From Streptomyces sp. NBC_01241 (lineage in GTDB: Bacteria > Actinomycetota > Actinomycetes > Streptomycetales > Streptomycetaceae): a stretch of 64,000 nt of DNA. Location: contig NZ_CP108494.1 in assembly GCF_041435435.1 (NCBI RefSeq), forward strand, positions 6,668,501 through 6,732,500, read 5' to 3'. This document shows, piece by piece, positions 31,347 through 39,696 of the stretch. The notes under the pieces were generated by a model. That model was not told where the DNA came from. It did not search any database and saw only the letters and a list, made by a program, of their open reading frames with translations. The stretch's first letter is position 1; each line of letters begins with the position of its first letter. The position numbers were made by a program, and so were the translations under genes.

Positions 31347-32425
31347 CCGCCCTCGATCTCAAGCCGCGACACATCGCGCCCGGACTGACCGTCAATCCGC
31401 TCGGAGTCGGCTGCTGGGCGATTGGAGGGCCCACGGTCAACGCGGGCAACCCGGTCGGCTGGGGCTCTGTCGACGACGCGCAGTCACTTGATGGTCTGCG
31501 GACCGCGGTGGAGCACGGCGCCAACTTCTTCGACACGGCGGACGTGTTCGGGCACGGACACTCCGAACGGCTGCTGGGACGGCTCCTCAAAGAGGTCGAC
31601 CGGGAATCTGTGCATATCGCCAGCAAGATCGGATGGGTACGGGGCACGGCACCTCACCCCTACGCGGGCCCCAAACTCCGCCACCAGTTCGAGCAGAGCA
31701 TGGAGAACCTGGGCGTCGAGTATCTGGACGCCTACTTCCTCCATACCCTCGACTTCGGGGACGACGACGACTACCTGCACGTCGCCATCAACCAGATGCA
31801 CGCCCTGCGGGAAGCCGAGTACATCAAGGCCATCGGCATGCGTGGACCCCACCCGCTCGCCTCCGACCGTAGGGACGCGGCGGACGTACGCGGCGCCCGC
31901 TTCGCCAAGATCTTCCGTCTGCTGCGCCCCGATGTGCTCTGGACCCGCTGCAACCCGCTGAGCCCGCCGACCCTGGTCGACGGCGAGGACCTCTTCAGCT
32001 TCACCGCGCGCCACGGTGTCTCGCTGATGCTCACCGAGCCCCTCGCCCAGGGGCTGCTGACCGGCAAGTACCACCCGGGCGCTCCCGCCGTGTTCGGCCC
32101 CGGCGACCACCGACGGCACAAGCGGTGGTTCTCGAATCCTGGCCTCGAAATCATCGACCGCGGCCTGGAGACGCTGCGCGAGCGCTTCGGCCACCACCCG
32201 CAGGCCCTGGTCCGCGTCGCCCTGCGATACAGCCTCCAACAGGCTGACCACACAGCGGTGATCGTCGGCTTCACCACTCCCGAGCAAATCCGCGAGAACT
32301 ACTCATGCCTCGGAGAGCCGCTGACGCACGAAGAGCTCGCCTTCGTCGACGACACCTATGGCCGGATACGCAACGAACTCCATGCCACCGGCGATGCCTA
32401 CCGCCGTGTGGAGGTGACGGTGTGA
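31343..32425 (+). CDS. aldo-keto reductase with catalytic Tyr replaced
   Basis: 360 residues, start overlapping the ATPase stop. Family features are LGVGCWAIGG at the N terminus, NFFDTADVFGHGHSERLLG, HIASKIGW and the C-terminal VIVGFTTPEQIRENY. In the catalytic tetrad Asp64, Lys (IASK) and His (YFLHTL) are present, but the Tyr five residues after the Asp is Phe69 (codon TTC). Classical carbonyl reduction needs that Tyr, so the protein may do different chemistry or bind a ligand without turnover. Second gene of the plus operon. Confidence 0.9.
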   Translation: MTALDLKPRHIAPGLTVNPLGVGCWAIGGPTVNAGNPVGWGSVDDAQSLDGLRTAVEHGANFFDTADVFGHGHSERLLGRLLKEVDRESVHIASKIGWVRGTAPHPYAGPKLRHQFEQSMENLGVEYLDAYFLHTLDFGDDDDYLHVAINQMHALREAEYIKAIGMRGPHPLASDRRDAADVRGARFAKIFRLLRPDVLWTRCNPLSPPTLVDGEDLFSFTARHGVSLMLTEPLAQGLLTGKYHPGAPAVFGPGDHRRHKRWFSNPGLEIIDRGLETLRERFGHHPQALVRVALRYSLQQADHTAVIVGFTTPEQIRENYSCLGEPLTHEELAFVDDTYGRIRNELHATGDAYRRVEVTV

Positions 32426-33060
32426 CCGCGCAGCCCGGAGATCGCCGGCCGGCCACCGTCCTAGCGGTCATCGGGCCGCCCGGACCAGAGGTGAGCAGCG
32501 TCGCCGGGGCCCTCGCCCGCCGCTATGACGGACAGGTTCTCGCGCTGGCGGACCTCACCGAGCAGCGAGGATCCACGAGCCCGGCGATAGCCGCGGCCGT
32601 GCGGGACACCAGCGACCCGCTCGGCCACATACCGGGACCGCTGGCGTGCCGGCTGATGCGCTCGGCCGTCCTGAGCCGGTCGGCCGACACCCTCGTCCTC
32701 GACGGCTACCCGGCCACCGCGGTGCAGGCCGAGCACCTGCTGAACGTGCTGAGGAAGCTACCCGGTCACACCCTCGCCGTACTCGAACTGGTCCCGGACA
32801 AGAGCGCCCTACGCCGCGCGCTGCTCCCGACGACCCCCGGGCCCATCGTGCCCGGCTGGCGGAACCCCGCCGGCCCCACGCCCGGCTTGCCCGCCCGCTA
32901 CCGGCAGCGGGCTCCGATGCTGCGCTTCGTCCTGGAGCGCCACGGCGTACCCCGGCACGTCGCCGAGTCGCACCTGTCCCTCGGGGAGCTGCTCGATGCC
33001 GCCGACCACGCCTTCGGCCATCTCCTGCCCGAGCGCATCCCCGAACGTGCCGCCTCATAG
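32422..33060 (+). CDS. adenylate-kinase-like protein lacking P-loop Lys
   Basis: 212 residues, GTG start overlapping the reductase stop. The frame of an adenylate kinase is clear: VLAVIGPPGPEVSSVAGALARRY where the P-loop should be, and DTLVLDGYPATAVQAEHLL for the FLLDGFPRTxxQA segment. The P-loop has GPEVSS in place of GSGKST, so the phosphate-binding Lys is gone and normal kinase activity is unlikely. It may have become a nucleotide-binding or structural partner. The fold assignment is by eye. Confidence 0.75.
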   Translation: MTAQPGDRRPATVLAVIGPPGPEVSSVAGALARRYDGQVLALADLTEQRGSTSPAIAAAVRDTSDPLGHIPGPLACRLMRSAVLSRSADTLVLDGYPATAVQAEHLLNVLRKLPGHTLAVLELVPDKSALRRALLPTTPGPIVPGWRNPAGPTPGLPARYRQRAPMLRFVLERHGVPRHVAESHLSLGELLDAADHAFGHLLPERIPERAAS

Positions 33061-33100
33061 CCGGGCGGCGCGTCCCCTCGCACACAACCACGGAGGTCCC

Positions 33101-33937
33101 ATGGGAACGATCCAGCAGGCGCTGCGCATGAGCGCCCCGTACTGGGCTGCGGAGCACGAGATCGCCCTGCGTTACTTCGGTTCCAGCGCCAGGAACACCG
33201 GCTCCGACAAGGTCTGGGTCGGGCACCAGATGTTCAAGGAGTGGACCGGCAGCGGGGTCTACGGTCCCCGGCACACGACCGTGGCCAGCATGATCGCCGA
33301 AGTGGCCGAAGAGGTCGCACCGCTGGGCCACGGGGCGGTCGCACCCTCCCCGCTGAGGAGCACCTACACCAAGTTGAGCTTCGCCTCCGACGAGCTCCGG
33401 CACTACGCCCAGCTGCACGATCTGTTCCTTCTCATCGAGTCCTCCACGCCCCCGCCGGCGATCGCCGAACTCGGGAAGCTGAGGGAGGGGTCCGCGCTCA
33501 CCGAGCTGCGCCTGGGCTACCGCGACGACAAGCTCGGCGCCATCGCGGTCGACCTGTCCGAGGGCGGCGGTCTGGGGCTTTACTTCGGGATCCGCTCCGC
33601 GGAGAACCTGCTGGACCTCTCCCGTGAGGTGGACTGCGAGGTGCTCGCGGTCGCTGATCGGACGATCGACGACGAGACCCGGCACCTGCTCGGCCGCTTC
33701 CAGGCCGCCCGCGACGCGGGGCTGGACGAGGAGCAGTGGGGCCGTGTCTCCGAGATCCTGGAAGAGATCTCACGGCAAAAGCTCCTGGAGCGCAACGAGC
33801 AGTTCGGCGGCATGCTGACGGTCCAGGAGGTGGCGGCTGTCTGCGCGAGCGAGAACCACCCCCGGACGGTTGCCTTCCTCACGGGCCACCTCAGCTTCCT
33901 CCTGGACTACATGGGAATGAGCCCAGTTGATCTCTGA
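33101..33937 (+). CDS. ferritin-like di-iron protein (putative)
   Basis: 278 residues; GGAGG precedes ATG 33101. Almost wholly helical by composition. Two ExxH motifs, Glu98-His101 (SDELRHYA) and Glu192-His195 (DDETRHLL), with Glu residues in the helices before each (Glu18 or Glu20 in AAEHEIALRYF; Glu176 or Glu180 in SREVDCEVLA), give the E-ExxH-E-ExxH order of ferritin-like di-iron oxygenases. It could instead be a heme-oxygenase-fold di-iron enzyme. Neither is known for natural-product N- or C-oxidation without context; the cluster suggests an oxidative step. No close family recognised. Confidence 0.65.
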   Translation: MGTIQQALRMSAPYWAAEHEIALRYFGSSARNTGSDKVWVGHQMFKEWTGSGVYGPRHTTVASMIAEVAEEVAPLGHGAVAPSPLRSTYTKLSFASDELRHYAQLHDLFLLIESSTPPPAIAELGKLREGSALTELRLGYRDDKLGAIAVDLSEGGGLGLYFGIRSAENLLDLSREVDCEVLAVADRTIDDETRHLLGRFQAARDAGLDEEQWGRVSEILEEISRQKLLERNEQFGGMLTVQEVAAVCASENHPRTVAFLTGHLSFLLDYMGMSPVDL

Positions 33938-35138
33938 TGCCCGCAGGCACGCCCGGCCAGCGCTCGCCGGGCATCGCGTCGAAGACCCCTCGAACACGGT
34001 CTTCAGCTACGGCTCGCGCCGACGCGTCGTCATCGGTGTGGGCAGCGAGGGGCAGTTGGAAGTCACCCGCGGAGTGTGCTCGTTGTCGCTTCCCGGCCGG
34101 GAAGCGACAACGCCGGAGTCCCTGCTCGCCGGACTTCGGTCCTTCTTCGAAGCCGCTGACGGCCGGTGGGTCATGGGGTACATCGGGTTCGGGGCACACC
34201 ACAGCCGCTGCAGCACGCTGGCCGTCGGATCCGATCCGGAAGTGATGCTGTTCACCCCGGATTCCGTCCTGATGATCAGGGATGACGGCAGTGCCACGTC
34301 CGCGTCCGGTTTGCTGCAACTGCCGCGAGGAAGGCAGCGTGCCACTAGCTCAGGCTCTCCGCCCCCGCTCACCGACGACACCGTTGATCGCTTCCGCATC
34401 ATGGTCGCCGACGCCCTGGGGTGGGTGGGGCAGGTGCCGGGCCGCCGGCTGACGGTCGCGACGCGGCACGGCTGGAATGGACCGGTGGACCTGATCTCCA
34501 CCATGGCTGCGGGACAGGCCGACGCTCATGGAGTGTCCCGCTCGTTCTACTGCCACCACGGCGGCCTGGAGTTCGCGGGAACCAGTCCGGAACTCCTTGT
34601 CGACGGCTCGCTGGAACACTTCACCTGCCACAAGTTGTCCGGTACGTCCGGACACAGTCCTGCCAGTCGACGACCGCTGGACTGGGATCTTCGCCTCATC
34701 GAAGAGCACCGGTCGTCCATCGACTCGCTGCTGAGTTCCTACAGCCAATTCGCCGCAGTCAGCGCGGGGCCCCCGAAGTTCCTGAGACTCGAGGAACTGG
34801 TCCACGGGATGACCCGGCTGACGGTGGAGCCCAAGCCCGGAAGCGATCCGTCCAGCGTCCTACTGGGCGTGTTGCCCACCGGGGCCTCGTCCGCCGAAGG
34901 GCTGTCCGAGATCGCGCGGCTGGAGGAGTTCCCGCGCGGGCCGTACTACGGCCTGGTCGGGTGTGCGGCACCCAACGGCAGACTCCAGTGGTCGCAGCTC
35001 CTGCGCAGCGTCTTCCAGCGGGACGACCGGGCCTGGCTGCCGGTCGGGGCGGCGGTCACGGCAAGGTCCAGCCCGGACGTGGAAGCAGCCGAGATCGCGC
35101 TCAAGGCCCGGAGCGTTCGCGTGGCAAGGCGCAGCTGA
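33927..35138 (+). CDS. chorismate-binding enzyme (TrpE/MenF/MbtI-like)
   Basis: 403 residues from a TTG at 33927 that overlaps the previous gene; an internal start is possible. Chorismate-enzyme segments are recognisable: LEFAGTSPELLVDG, then a Lys-Leu-Ser-Gly-Thr segment (HKLSGT), LEELVHGMTRLTVEPK and the GVLPTGASSAEGLSEIARLEEFPRGPYYGLVGC region, where typical members have FPxGtxSGAPKxRAM...RGxYxGxxG. The conserved LxRNDLG strand reads LLSSYSQF. The product could be anthranilate, aminodeoxychorismate, isochorismate or salicylate. It supplies an aromatic unit or precursor to the cluster. Last gene before the terminator. Confidence 0.8.
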   Translation: MISDARRHARPALAGHRVEDPSNTVFSYGSRRRVVIGVGSEGQLEVTRGVCSLSLPGREATTPESLLAGLRSFFEAADGRWVMGYIGFGAHHSRCSTLAVGSDPEVMLFTPDSVLMIRDDGSATSASGLLQLPRGRQRATSSGSPPPLTDDTVDRFRIMVADALGWVGQVPGRRLTVATRHGWNGPVDLISTMAAGQADAHGVSRSFYCHHGGLEFAGTSPELLVDGSLEHFTCHKLSGTSGHSPASRRPLDWDLRLIEEHRSSIDSLLSSYSQFAAVSAGPPKFLRLEELVHGMTRLTVEPKPGSDPSSVLLGVLPTGASSAEGLSEIARLEEFPRGPYYGLVGCAAPNGRLQWSQLLRSVFQRDDRAWLPVGAAVTARSSPDVEAAEIALKARSVRVARRS

Positions 35139-35140
35139 GT

Positions 35141-35184
35141 CGGGAATTGGGGGCGCCGGTACCTACCGGCGCCCCCAATTCCCG
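35141..35184. terminator. 44-bp perfect inverted repeat terminator
   Basis: The two arms, 35141-35161 and 35164-35184, are perfect complements of 21 bp with a CC loop, starting CGGGAATTGGGGGCGCC. It lies 2 bp after the chorismate-enzyme stop and 20 bp before the end of the convergent 2H phosphoesterase gene, so it should stop transcription from both sides. It marks the right end of the cluster. Confidence 0.85.
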
Positions 35185-35204
35185 TACGAGCTGCGCCGCT
35201 GAAG

Positions 35205-35930
35205 TCAGCGGGTGGGCGGCCGGCCCGGCAGGGCCAGGCTGTGCAGGACGCGCCATCGGTACGTACGTCCTTCCCGGCGCAGTTCGACCAGGTCGACCCG
35301 CTCAACCGGGAGCGCGATGGAGGGGCGGTTCCTCAGAAGGGCCACGGCGTCGATCACGGGTGCGGCATGGCGGACCCGGTTGTTGTAGAGAATTCCGAGG
35401 TGGGGGCGGAAGAGACTGCTCGGCTTTCCGCCTGGGACGCCGGCGCGCTGTCCCGCGCGGTGCAGGGCGGCGTGCAACTCCACCAATGGTGTCCACGGCG
35501 TGACGCTGAACCGGATGGCTCCCGTGGACCCGGCCATAGGCTCGGCGCGGATCTCGAAGCCGCCACCGAGCGTGCCGTCTGCCAGTTGGGCGAGGGCGTC
35601 CACCGCGCCGGGTTCGATGTCCGCGCAGCTCCCGATCTTGTTCAGAGTGATGTGCAGTCCGTCGGAGGGTACCTCGTCCATGTCCAGGCCCTTCAGGGCC
35701 TGCTGGCACGAGCGTGCCTGGGCGATCAGCTCCGGCTCCTCGGGGAAGGCCAGCATCCAGTAGTAGGCCCGGTGTCCTGGGGCCCACCCGGGTCGCTCCC
35801 AGTGATTGGTCATCCTCTCCACGGCCCGGAAGGCATCCCAGTCGTTCGAAGCGATCTTCTGGGGATCGTCCAGGTCAGGAGGCGGCGCCGCGGGGAAGGC
35901 CCTGCTGTCGTCGATCAGCGGGGTCATCAC
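35205..35930 (-). CDS. 2H phosphoesterase / 2'-5' RNA ligase-like protein
   Basis: 241 residues. The two His motifs of the 2H superfamily are HITL (SDGLHITLNKIG) and HLGI (SSLFRPHLGILY); the second lacks the Thr/Ser usual after the His-x pair. Such enzymes open or join 2'-5' phosphodiesters or cyclic phosphates. The N-terminal ~50 residues are extra. It follows the RTFDRW regulator gene after 31 bp on the same strand. Confidence 0.75.
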   Translation of the reverse strand: MMTPLIDDSRAFPAAPPPDLDDPQKIASNDWDAFRAVERMTNHWERPGWAPGHRAYYWMLAFPEEPELIAQARSCQQALKGLDMDEVPSDGLHITLNKIGSCADIEPGAVDALAQLADGTLGGGFEIRAEPMAGSTGAIRFSVTPWTPLVELHAALHRAGQRAGVPGGKPSSLFRPHLGILYNNRVRHAAPVIDAVALLRNRPSIALPVERVDLVELRREGRTYRWRVLHSLALPGRPPTR

Positions 35931-35961
35931 CAGAGATCTCCTTGGAGGCTCGGGCCGTCGG

Positions 35962-37287
35962 TCACGGCCGCGCGTCGGGTTCCGCCTGGACGGCCGGCTG
36001 GTAGTTCAGGGCCGCCAGTTCACTGGCATAGTCGCGCACGACGGGCTCGGCCTGCCACTTGCCGGTGTGCCGGAGGAGTTCGGTAGCGCGCTGCCACACC
36101 GAATGGATGGGCGCGCTGCCGCTGGTATGCAGAGCCTGGGTGCCCAGAGACAACGCCTGCTCCAGATCGGGCCGACCCTGCCGCAGCAACGCGGTAGCGA
36201 CGTCCAGGGACACCAGCGTCCGGGTCCACTGCGAGGGTGACTGCTCAACCAGCTCTTCGATCTGCCCAGCGCACTCAAGGACCTTAGCGATGTCGCCGGT
36301 CGACAGGTGGGCCGTAACGGCGTTGGCGAGCGTACGCGCGGGGCTGTACGCCTCGAAGGAGATGCAGGAGGTGACACCGCCGGGGAGCTGCTGCTGCTGG
36401 TCGCTCAGGTCGAGTGCTCGCCCGATTGCTCGCACAGTTCCGCGGGGGTCACCCTGCCGGGCCAGGGCCCGGGCGCGGCCGTTCACCCAGAGTCTGATCG
36501 CCTGGGGACTCTGCGGTGACAGCGCGATCCCTTGGGCAGCCGCAGCGTCGGAGGCGGCGTAGTCGCCGACGTAATAGAGGTTCAGGGCCCGGGTGCCCAA
36601 AATCCACATCTTCGCTCCCACGTCGCCGACTTGGTCGGCGAACGCCTCGGCTTCTATGCAGTACGCCTCGGCCACGTCGGCGTGTCCGGCGTTGACCGCC
36701 ATGTAAGCCAGCAGGCCGGTCGACCGGGCAGCCAGGCCGAAGAGCTGCTGTCGCTGCTCAGAGGTCTGCCGTCCCAGTAGGAGGGTGCGCACCAGGTTCC
36801 GGAGCAGCCGGGCTTCGCCCGCGAGTTGCTGGGGGCCTTGGTCCTCGTACCGCTGGACGATGCTCTCGATAGACTCCGACGCCAGAGTGAGCAGGGCGGG
36901 ATCAGTGTTGCTGGTGGTCAGCTCCTGCGCTTGGAGAATGATTTCGCCGGGGCTTCCCCAACCGCCACTGGTAACAACGGGCGCGGAGACCGCAGTCTGC
37001 TGTTGGGCGGTGGTGCGGTCCGGGGGCGGGCCGAAGAGGACCGCGGTGGTCATGCCGAAGAGATGTTCCAAAACGCGGGCGGAGTCGGGACGGGGGCCCC
37101 GCTCGCTGAGCTCGCCCTTCATCCACCGGTCGAAGGTCCGGCGGGGAAGGTCGACACTGGCCAGGCGCGGGTCACCGTCCTTCTCCGCCAGCTCCTCGCG
37201 CGCCCTCTTCCACTGGATACACAGAGCTTCATAGGTCCAGCGCCGCTCCTGGACGAGTACACGGAAGTAGTTGTTGCGTACGGTCAC
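35962..37287 (-). CDS. RTFDRW-type transcriptional regulator, paralogue 1
   Basis: 441 residues. The N-terminal ~90 residues are a helix-turn-helix-like unit: FRVLVQERRWTYEALCIQWKRAREELAEKDGDP, then LPRRTFDRWMKGELSERGPRPDSARVLEHLFGM. The rest is a helical array of TPR-like repeats. It is closely related in its N terminus to the genes at 37878 and 40713. Such regulators are common next to streptomycete gene clusters. Probably transcribed with the 2H gene downstream. Confidence 0.8.
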   Translation of the reverse strand: MTVRNNYFRVLVQERRWTYEALCIQWKRAREELAEKDGDPRLASVDLPRRTFDRWMKGELSERGPRPDSARVLEHLFGMTTAVLFGPPPDRTTAQQQTAVSAPVVTSGGWGSPGEIILQAQELTTSNTDPALLTLASESIESIVQRYEDQGPQQLAGEARLLRNLVRTLLLGRQTSEQRQQLFGLAARSTGLLAYMAVNAGHADVAEAYCIEAEAFADQVGDVGAKMWILGTRALNLYYVGDYAASDAAAAQGIALSPQSPQAIRLWVNGRARALARQGDPRGTVRAIGRALDLSDQQQQLPGGVTSCISFEAYSPARTLANAVTAHLSTGDIAKVLECAGQIEELVEQSPSQWTRTLVSLDVATALLRQGRPDLEQALSLGTQALHTSGSAPIHSVWQRATELLRHTGKWQAEPVVRDYASELAALNYQPAVQAEPDARP

Positions 37288-37404
37288 CTGTCGATTCCCT
37301 CCTGGTCCTGGTCGGTGGAGCGGAGCGCACCCGGTCCTCTACCTGTTGTCCGGCCTCACGGCGTGGTCGGCAGCGGCGTCGCAGGCGACGCCCGGCGGGG
37401 CCGC

Positions 37405-37881
37405 CTATGCGGTATCGGGGGTGACGGCCTGCCGGTAGAAGATCTTGGTGTCCTGCGGGGCCGCGCCGAGTGCCTCGTAGAACTTCTGGGCAGCGGGGTT
37501 GTCGCGGTCGGTGGTCCACTCGATCCGGCTGCATCCAAGCTGGGCGGCGACCTCGTGAAGCTGTGCCATCAGGGCCCTCGCCACCCCGTTGCGGCGGTTG
37601 GCCTCCCGTACGAACAGCTCCTTGAGGTAGAGCGAGTGGCCGTCACCGGCGGCCGGCCAGAGCAGCGAGAAGGAGGCCATCCCGACCACGTCGGCGCCGA
37701 TCCGTGCCAGAAGGATGGAGGCGGCCGGGTGATCTCCGAAGAGCATGTCCCGCAGCCGCCCGACGCGGTCGGGCAGCTCGCCTTCGACTGCGCCGCCGTA
37801 GTACTGCTCGATGTCCGCTACGAGTTCCGCGATGCACGGCACGTCGGCTGATCCGGCACGGGTCACGGTGAGTTCGCTCAT
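37405..37881 (-). CDS. GNAT acetyltransferase
   Basis: 158 residues with a full GNAT pattern: SLYLKELFVREANRRNGVARALMAQLHEVA supplies the RRNGVA acetyl-CoA loop, and IEWTTDRDNPAAQKFYEALGA is the standard motif B. An N-acetyltransferase of unknown substrate, possibly a small amine as in the diamine-acetyltransferase branch. The start overlaps the stop of regulator paralogue 2 (ATGA), so its expression is coupled to it. Confidence 0.93.
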   Translation of the reverse strand: MSELTVTRAGSADVPCIAELVADIEQYYGGAVEGELPDRVGRLRDMLFGDHPAASILLARIGADVVGMASFSLLWPAAGDGHSLYLKELFVREANRRNGVARALMAQLHEVAAQLGCSRIEWTTDRDNPAAQKFYEALGAAPQDTKIFYRQAVTPDTA

Positions 37882-39173
37882 GGCGCCATTCCTTCGTGTT
37901 CGGAGGCTGTGCCCTGCTGGAGCGGGGCGAGCATGTCGCGGAGTTCCCGGACGGGCCGGGGTCCGCTAGGGACGGTAGGGAGTAGTCCTTCGAGTTGGCA
38001 GGCCCTGGTCAAGATAATCCCGGAACGGTGCTGCTCCGGGAGGTTTCGGAGGATCTCCGCCGTACTCTCGGCAGCCGCGGTCGGCTCGCCATCCAGGAGT
38101 AGACACATGGCGGCGTCCAGCTCGATCAGGGCCCGGTCGAGGTGCTCATCCGCCGGATAGAGCTGGAGAGCTCGCTTCTGCGCTTCCCGGGCACGGTCCG
38201 TCTGGCCGAGGTGGGTGAGTGCGTTGCCTTGGTGGAAGCGCAGCTGGGCCTCGTTGTAGCCGAACGCCGACTCCGCGGTGTCATCTCCGTGCAGGTGCGC
38301 CAGCGCGTCCTCCGCCCGGCTGAGAGCGACCTCGGCTTCCCTGCGGTCTCCCATGACGGCGTGGGCCCGAGCTTCCAGCGGAGCGGCCAGAGCGGCGCCG
38401 ACGGTGGGCTGGACGCTGGAGACTTGAGCACGGCGCGCGGCACGGGCCGCTCCGGTGAGATCGCCGCAGTAGAACAGGGCGTACGCGTCTTCGGCGAGGA
38501 TCCAGGCTCGGACGTCGCTGTCGCCGGCTTCCTCCGCTGCGATCCTGGCGACGCGGAGCCAGGCGTTCGCGTTGTGATCATCGCCCTGGCGGACCAGGAT
38601 CAAGCTCATGAGGCCGGCCATCTGGGCGGAGAACCTCGTCAGGCGGCGCATGGCGCCGAGCGACTGCCGCTGGTCGAGCGCCCTGCTGAGCGCGCCGACA
38701 TCGCGTCGTAAGTCCCGCAGGAGGTCGACCTCGGGACGGAACCGGGTGGCCCGGCCGTGCCACGCCAGGGTCTCTTCCCATGAAGCGAGCCCGGCTTCGC
38801 TTATATGACCGCTGGTCAGGACTCCTTCGAGCCTTCGGCGGATGGCCTCGGCCTGGTCTGGCTCCTCGACGGGGAGCTGGCCGGCCGGAAGTCCGGCGGG
38901 GCCCTCAACGGATTCGGCGAAGATCTGGCCCACGGGCATGCCGAAGAGATATTCAAGGACTCGCGCGGTGTCCGGGCGCGGGCCCCGCTCGGTGAGGTCG
39001 CCCTTCATCCATCGGTCGAAGGTTCGGCGCGACATCGGGATGGTGGCGAGCCGGGGATCTCTGTCTCGTTCTGCCAGCTCCTCGCAGGCACGCTTCCACT
39101 GGATGCAGAACGCCTCGTACGTCCAGCGTCGCTCTTGCACGGTGGTGCGGAAGGTGGTGGTGCGCGCCGACAT
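37878..39173 (-). CDS. RTFDRW-type transcriptional regulator, paralogue 2
   Basis: 431 residues. N terminus FRTTVQERRWTYEAFCIQWKRACEELAERDRDP and MSRRTFDRWMKGDLTERGPRPDTARVLEYLFGM is almost the same as that of paralogue 1, while the TPR-like body has diverged. It follows the PPC gene after 13 bp and is coupled to the GNAT gene, consistent with a minus-strand operon running from 42233. Confidence 0.82.
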   Translation of the reverse strand: MSARTTTFRTTVQERRWTYEAFCIQWKRACEELAERDRDPRLATIPMSRRTFDRWMKGDLTERGPRPDTARVLEYLFGMPVGQIFAESVEGPAGLPAGQLPVEEPDQAEAIRRRLEGVLTSGHISEAGLASWEETLAWHGRATRFRPEVDLLRDLRRDVGALSRALDQRQSLGAMRRLTRFSAQMAGLMSLILVRQGDDHNANAWLRVARIAAEEAGDSDVRAWILAEDAYALFYCGDLTGAARAARRAQVSSVQPTVGAALAAPLEARAHAVMGDRREAEVALSRAEDALAHLHGDDTAESAFGYNEAQLRFHQGNALTHLGQTDRAREAQKRALQLYPADEHLDRALIELDAAMCLLLDGEPTAAAESTAEILRNLPEQHRSGIILTRACQLEGLLPTVPSGPRPVRELRDMLAPLQQGTASEHEGMAP

Positions 39174-39186
39174 CGCAGGCCCTTCA

Positions 39187-39669
39187 TTACTGGATCGCGG
39201 CTGAGCCCGAGGACTGGCTGAACTGCAAGGTGGGCACTTTGTGGTGTCCGAGCTTGGGCCTGGTCATGAGCGGGTCGGCGACTTCGACAACGAACAGCTC
39301 CGAGATGAACTGCACACGGCCCCCGAGGAGATGGCTCGTCCTCCCCTCCGCAGCCTGGCCCTTGAGCCCGACCGCGACGTGGATATGAGGGGCCAGGTCG
39401 TTACCCTCTTCGTCCCAGGCGATCGTTCCGCTACCGAGGGCCTCCAGCGTCGTGTACTCCGTGGCGGCCCAGACAGGCGCGCTGAGGTCGTCGATCGGAT
39501 CGCAGGTGCCGACGAGCTGCACGGTGTGGAAGCCGCCGAGGAACATGGGGATGTAGGCGGAGCGGATCCCGTACTCGGCGCAGAACGCGCCGAGCTGCGG
39601 AATGAAGTCGTCCCCGTCGTCGAACGCGACGCCGAAGGTCCGGCCGATGGTCAGTGGGGTGGCACGCAT
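39187..39669 (-). CDS. PPC/DUF296-domain protein
   Basis: 160 residues filled by a PPC (DUF296) domain: GDDFIPQLGAFCAEYGIRSAYIPMFLGGF, VWAATEYTTLEALGSGTIAW, and APHIHVAVGLKGQAAEGRTSHLLGGRVQFISELFVVEV, where APHIHVAV is the family His signature. Plant members bind DNA with an AT-hook; stand-alone bacterial ones are of unknown role and form trimers. It lies 27 bp downstream of the asparaginase gene. Confidence 0.88.
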   Translation of the reverse strand: MRATPLTIGRTFGVAFDDGDDFIPQLGAFCAEYGIRSAYIPMFLGGFHTVQLVGTCDPIDDLSAPVWAATEYTTLEALGSGTIAWDEEGNDLAPHIHVAVGLKGQAAEGRTSHLLGGRVQFISELFVVEVADPLMTRPKLGHHKVPTLQFSQSSGSAAIQ

Positions 39670-39696
39670 GAGGTCGTTTTCTCCCGGAAGCCGGTA

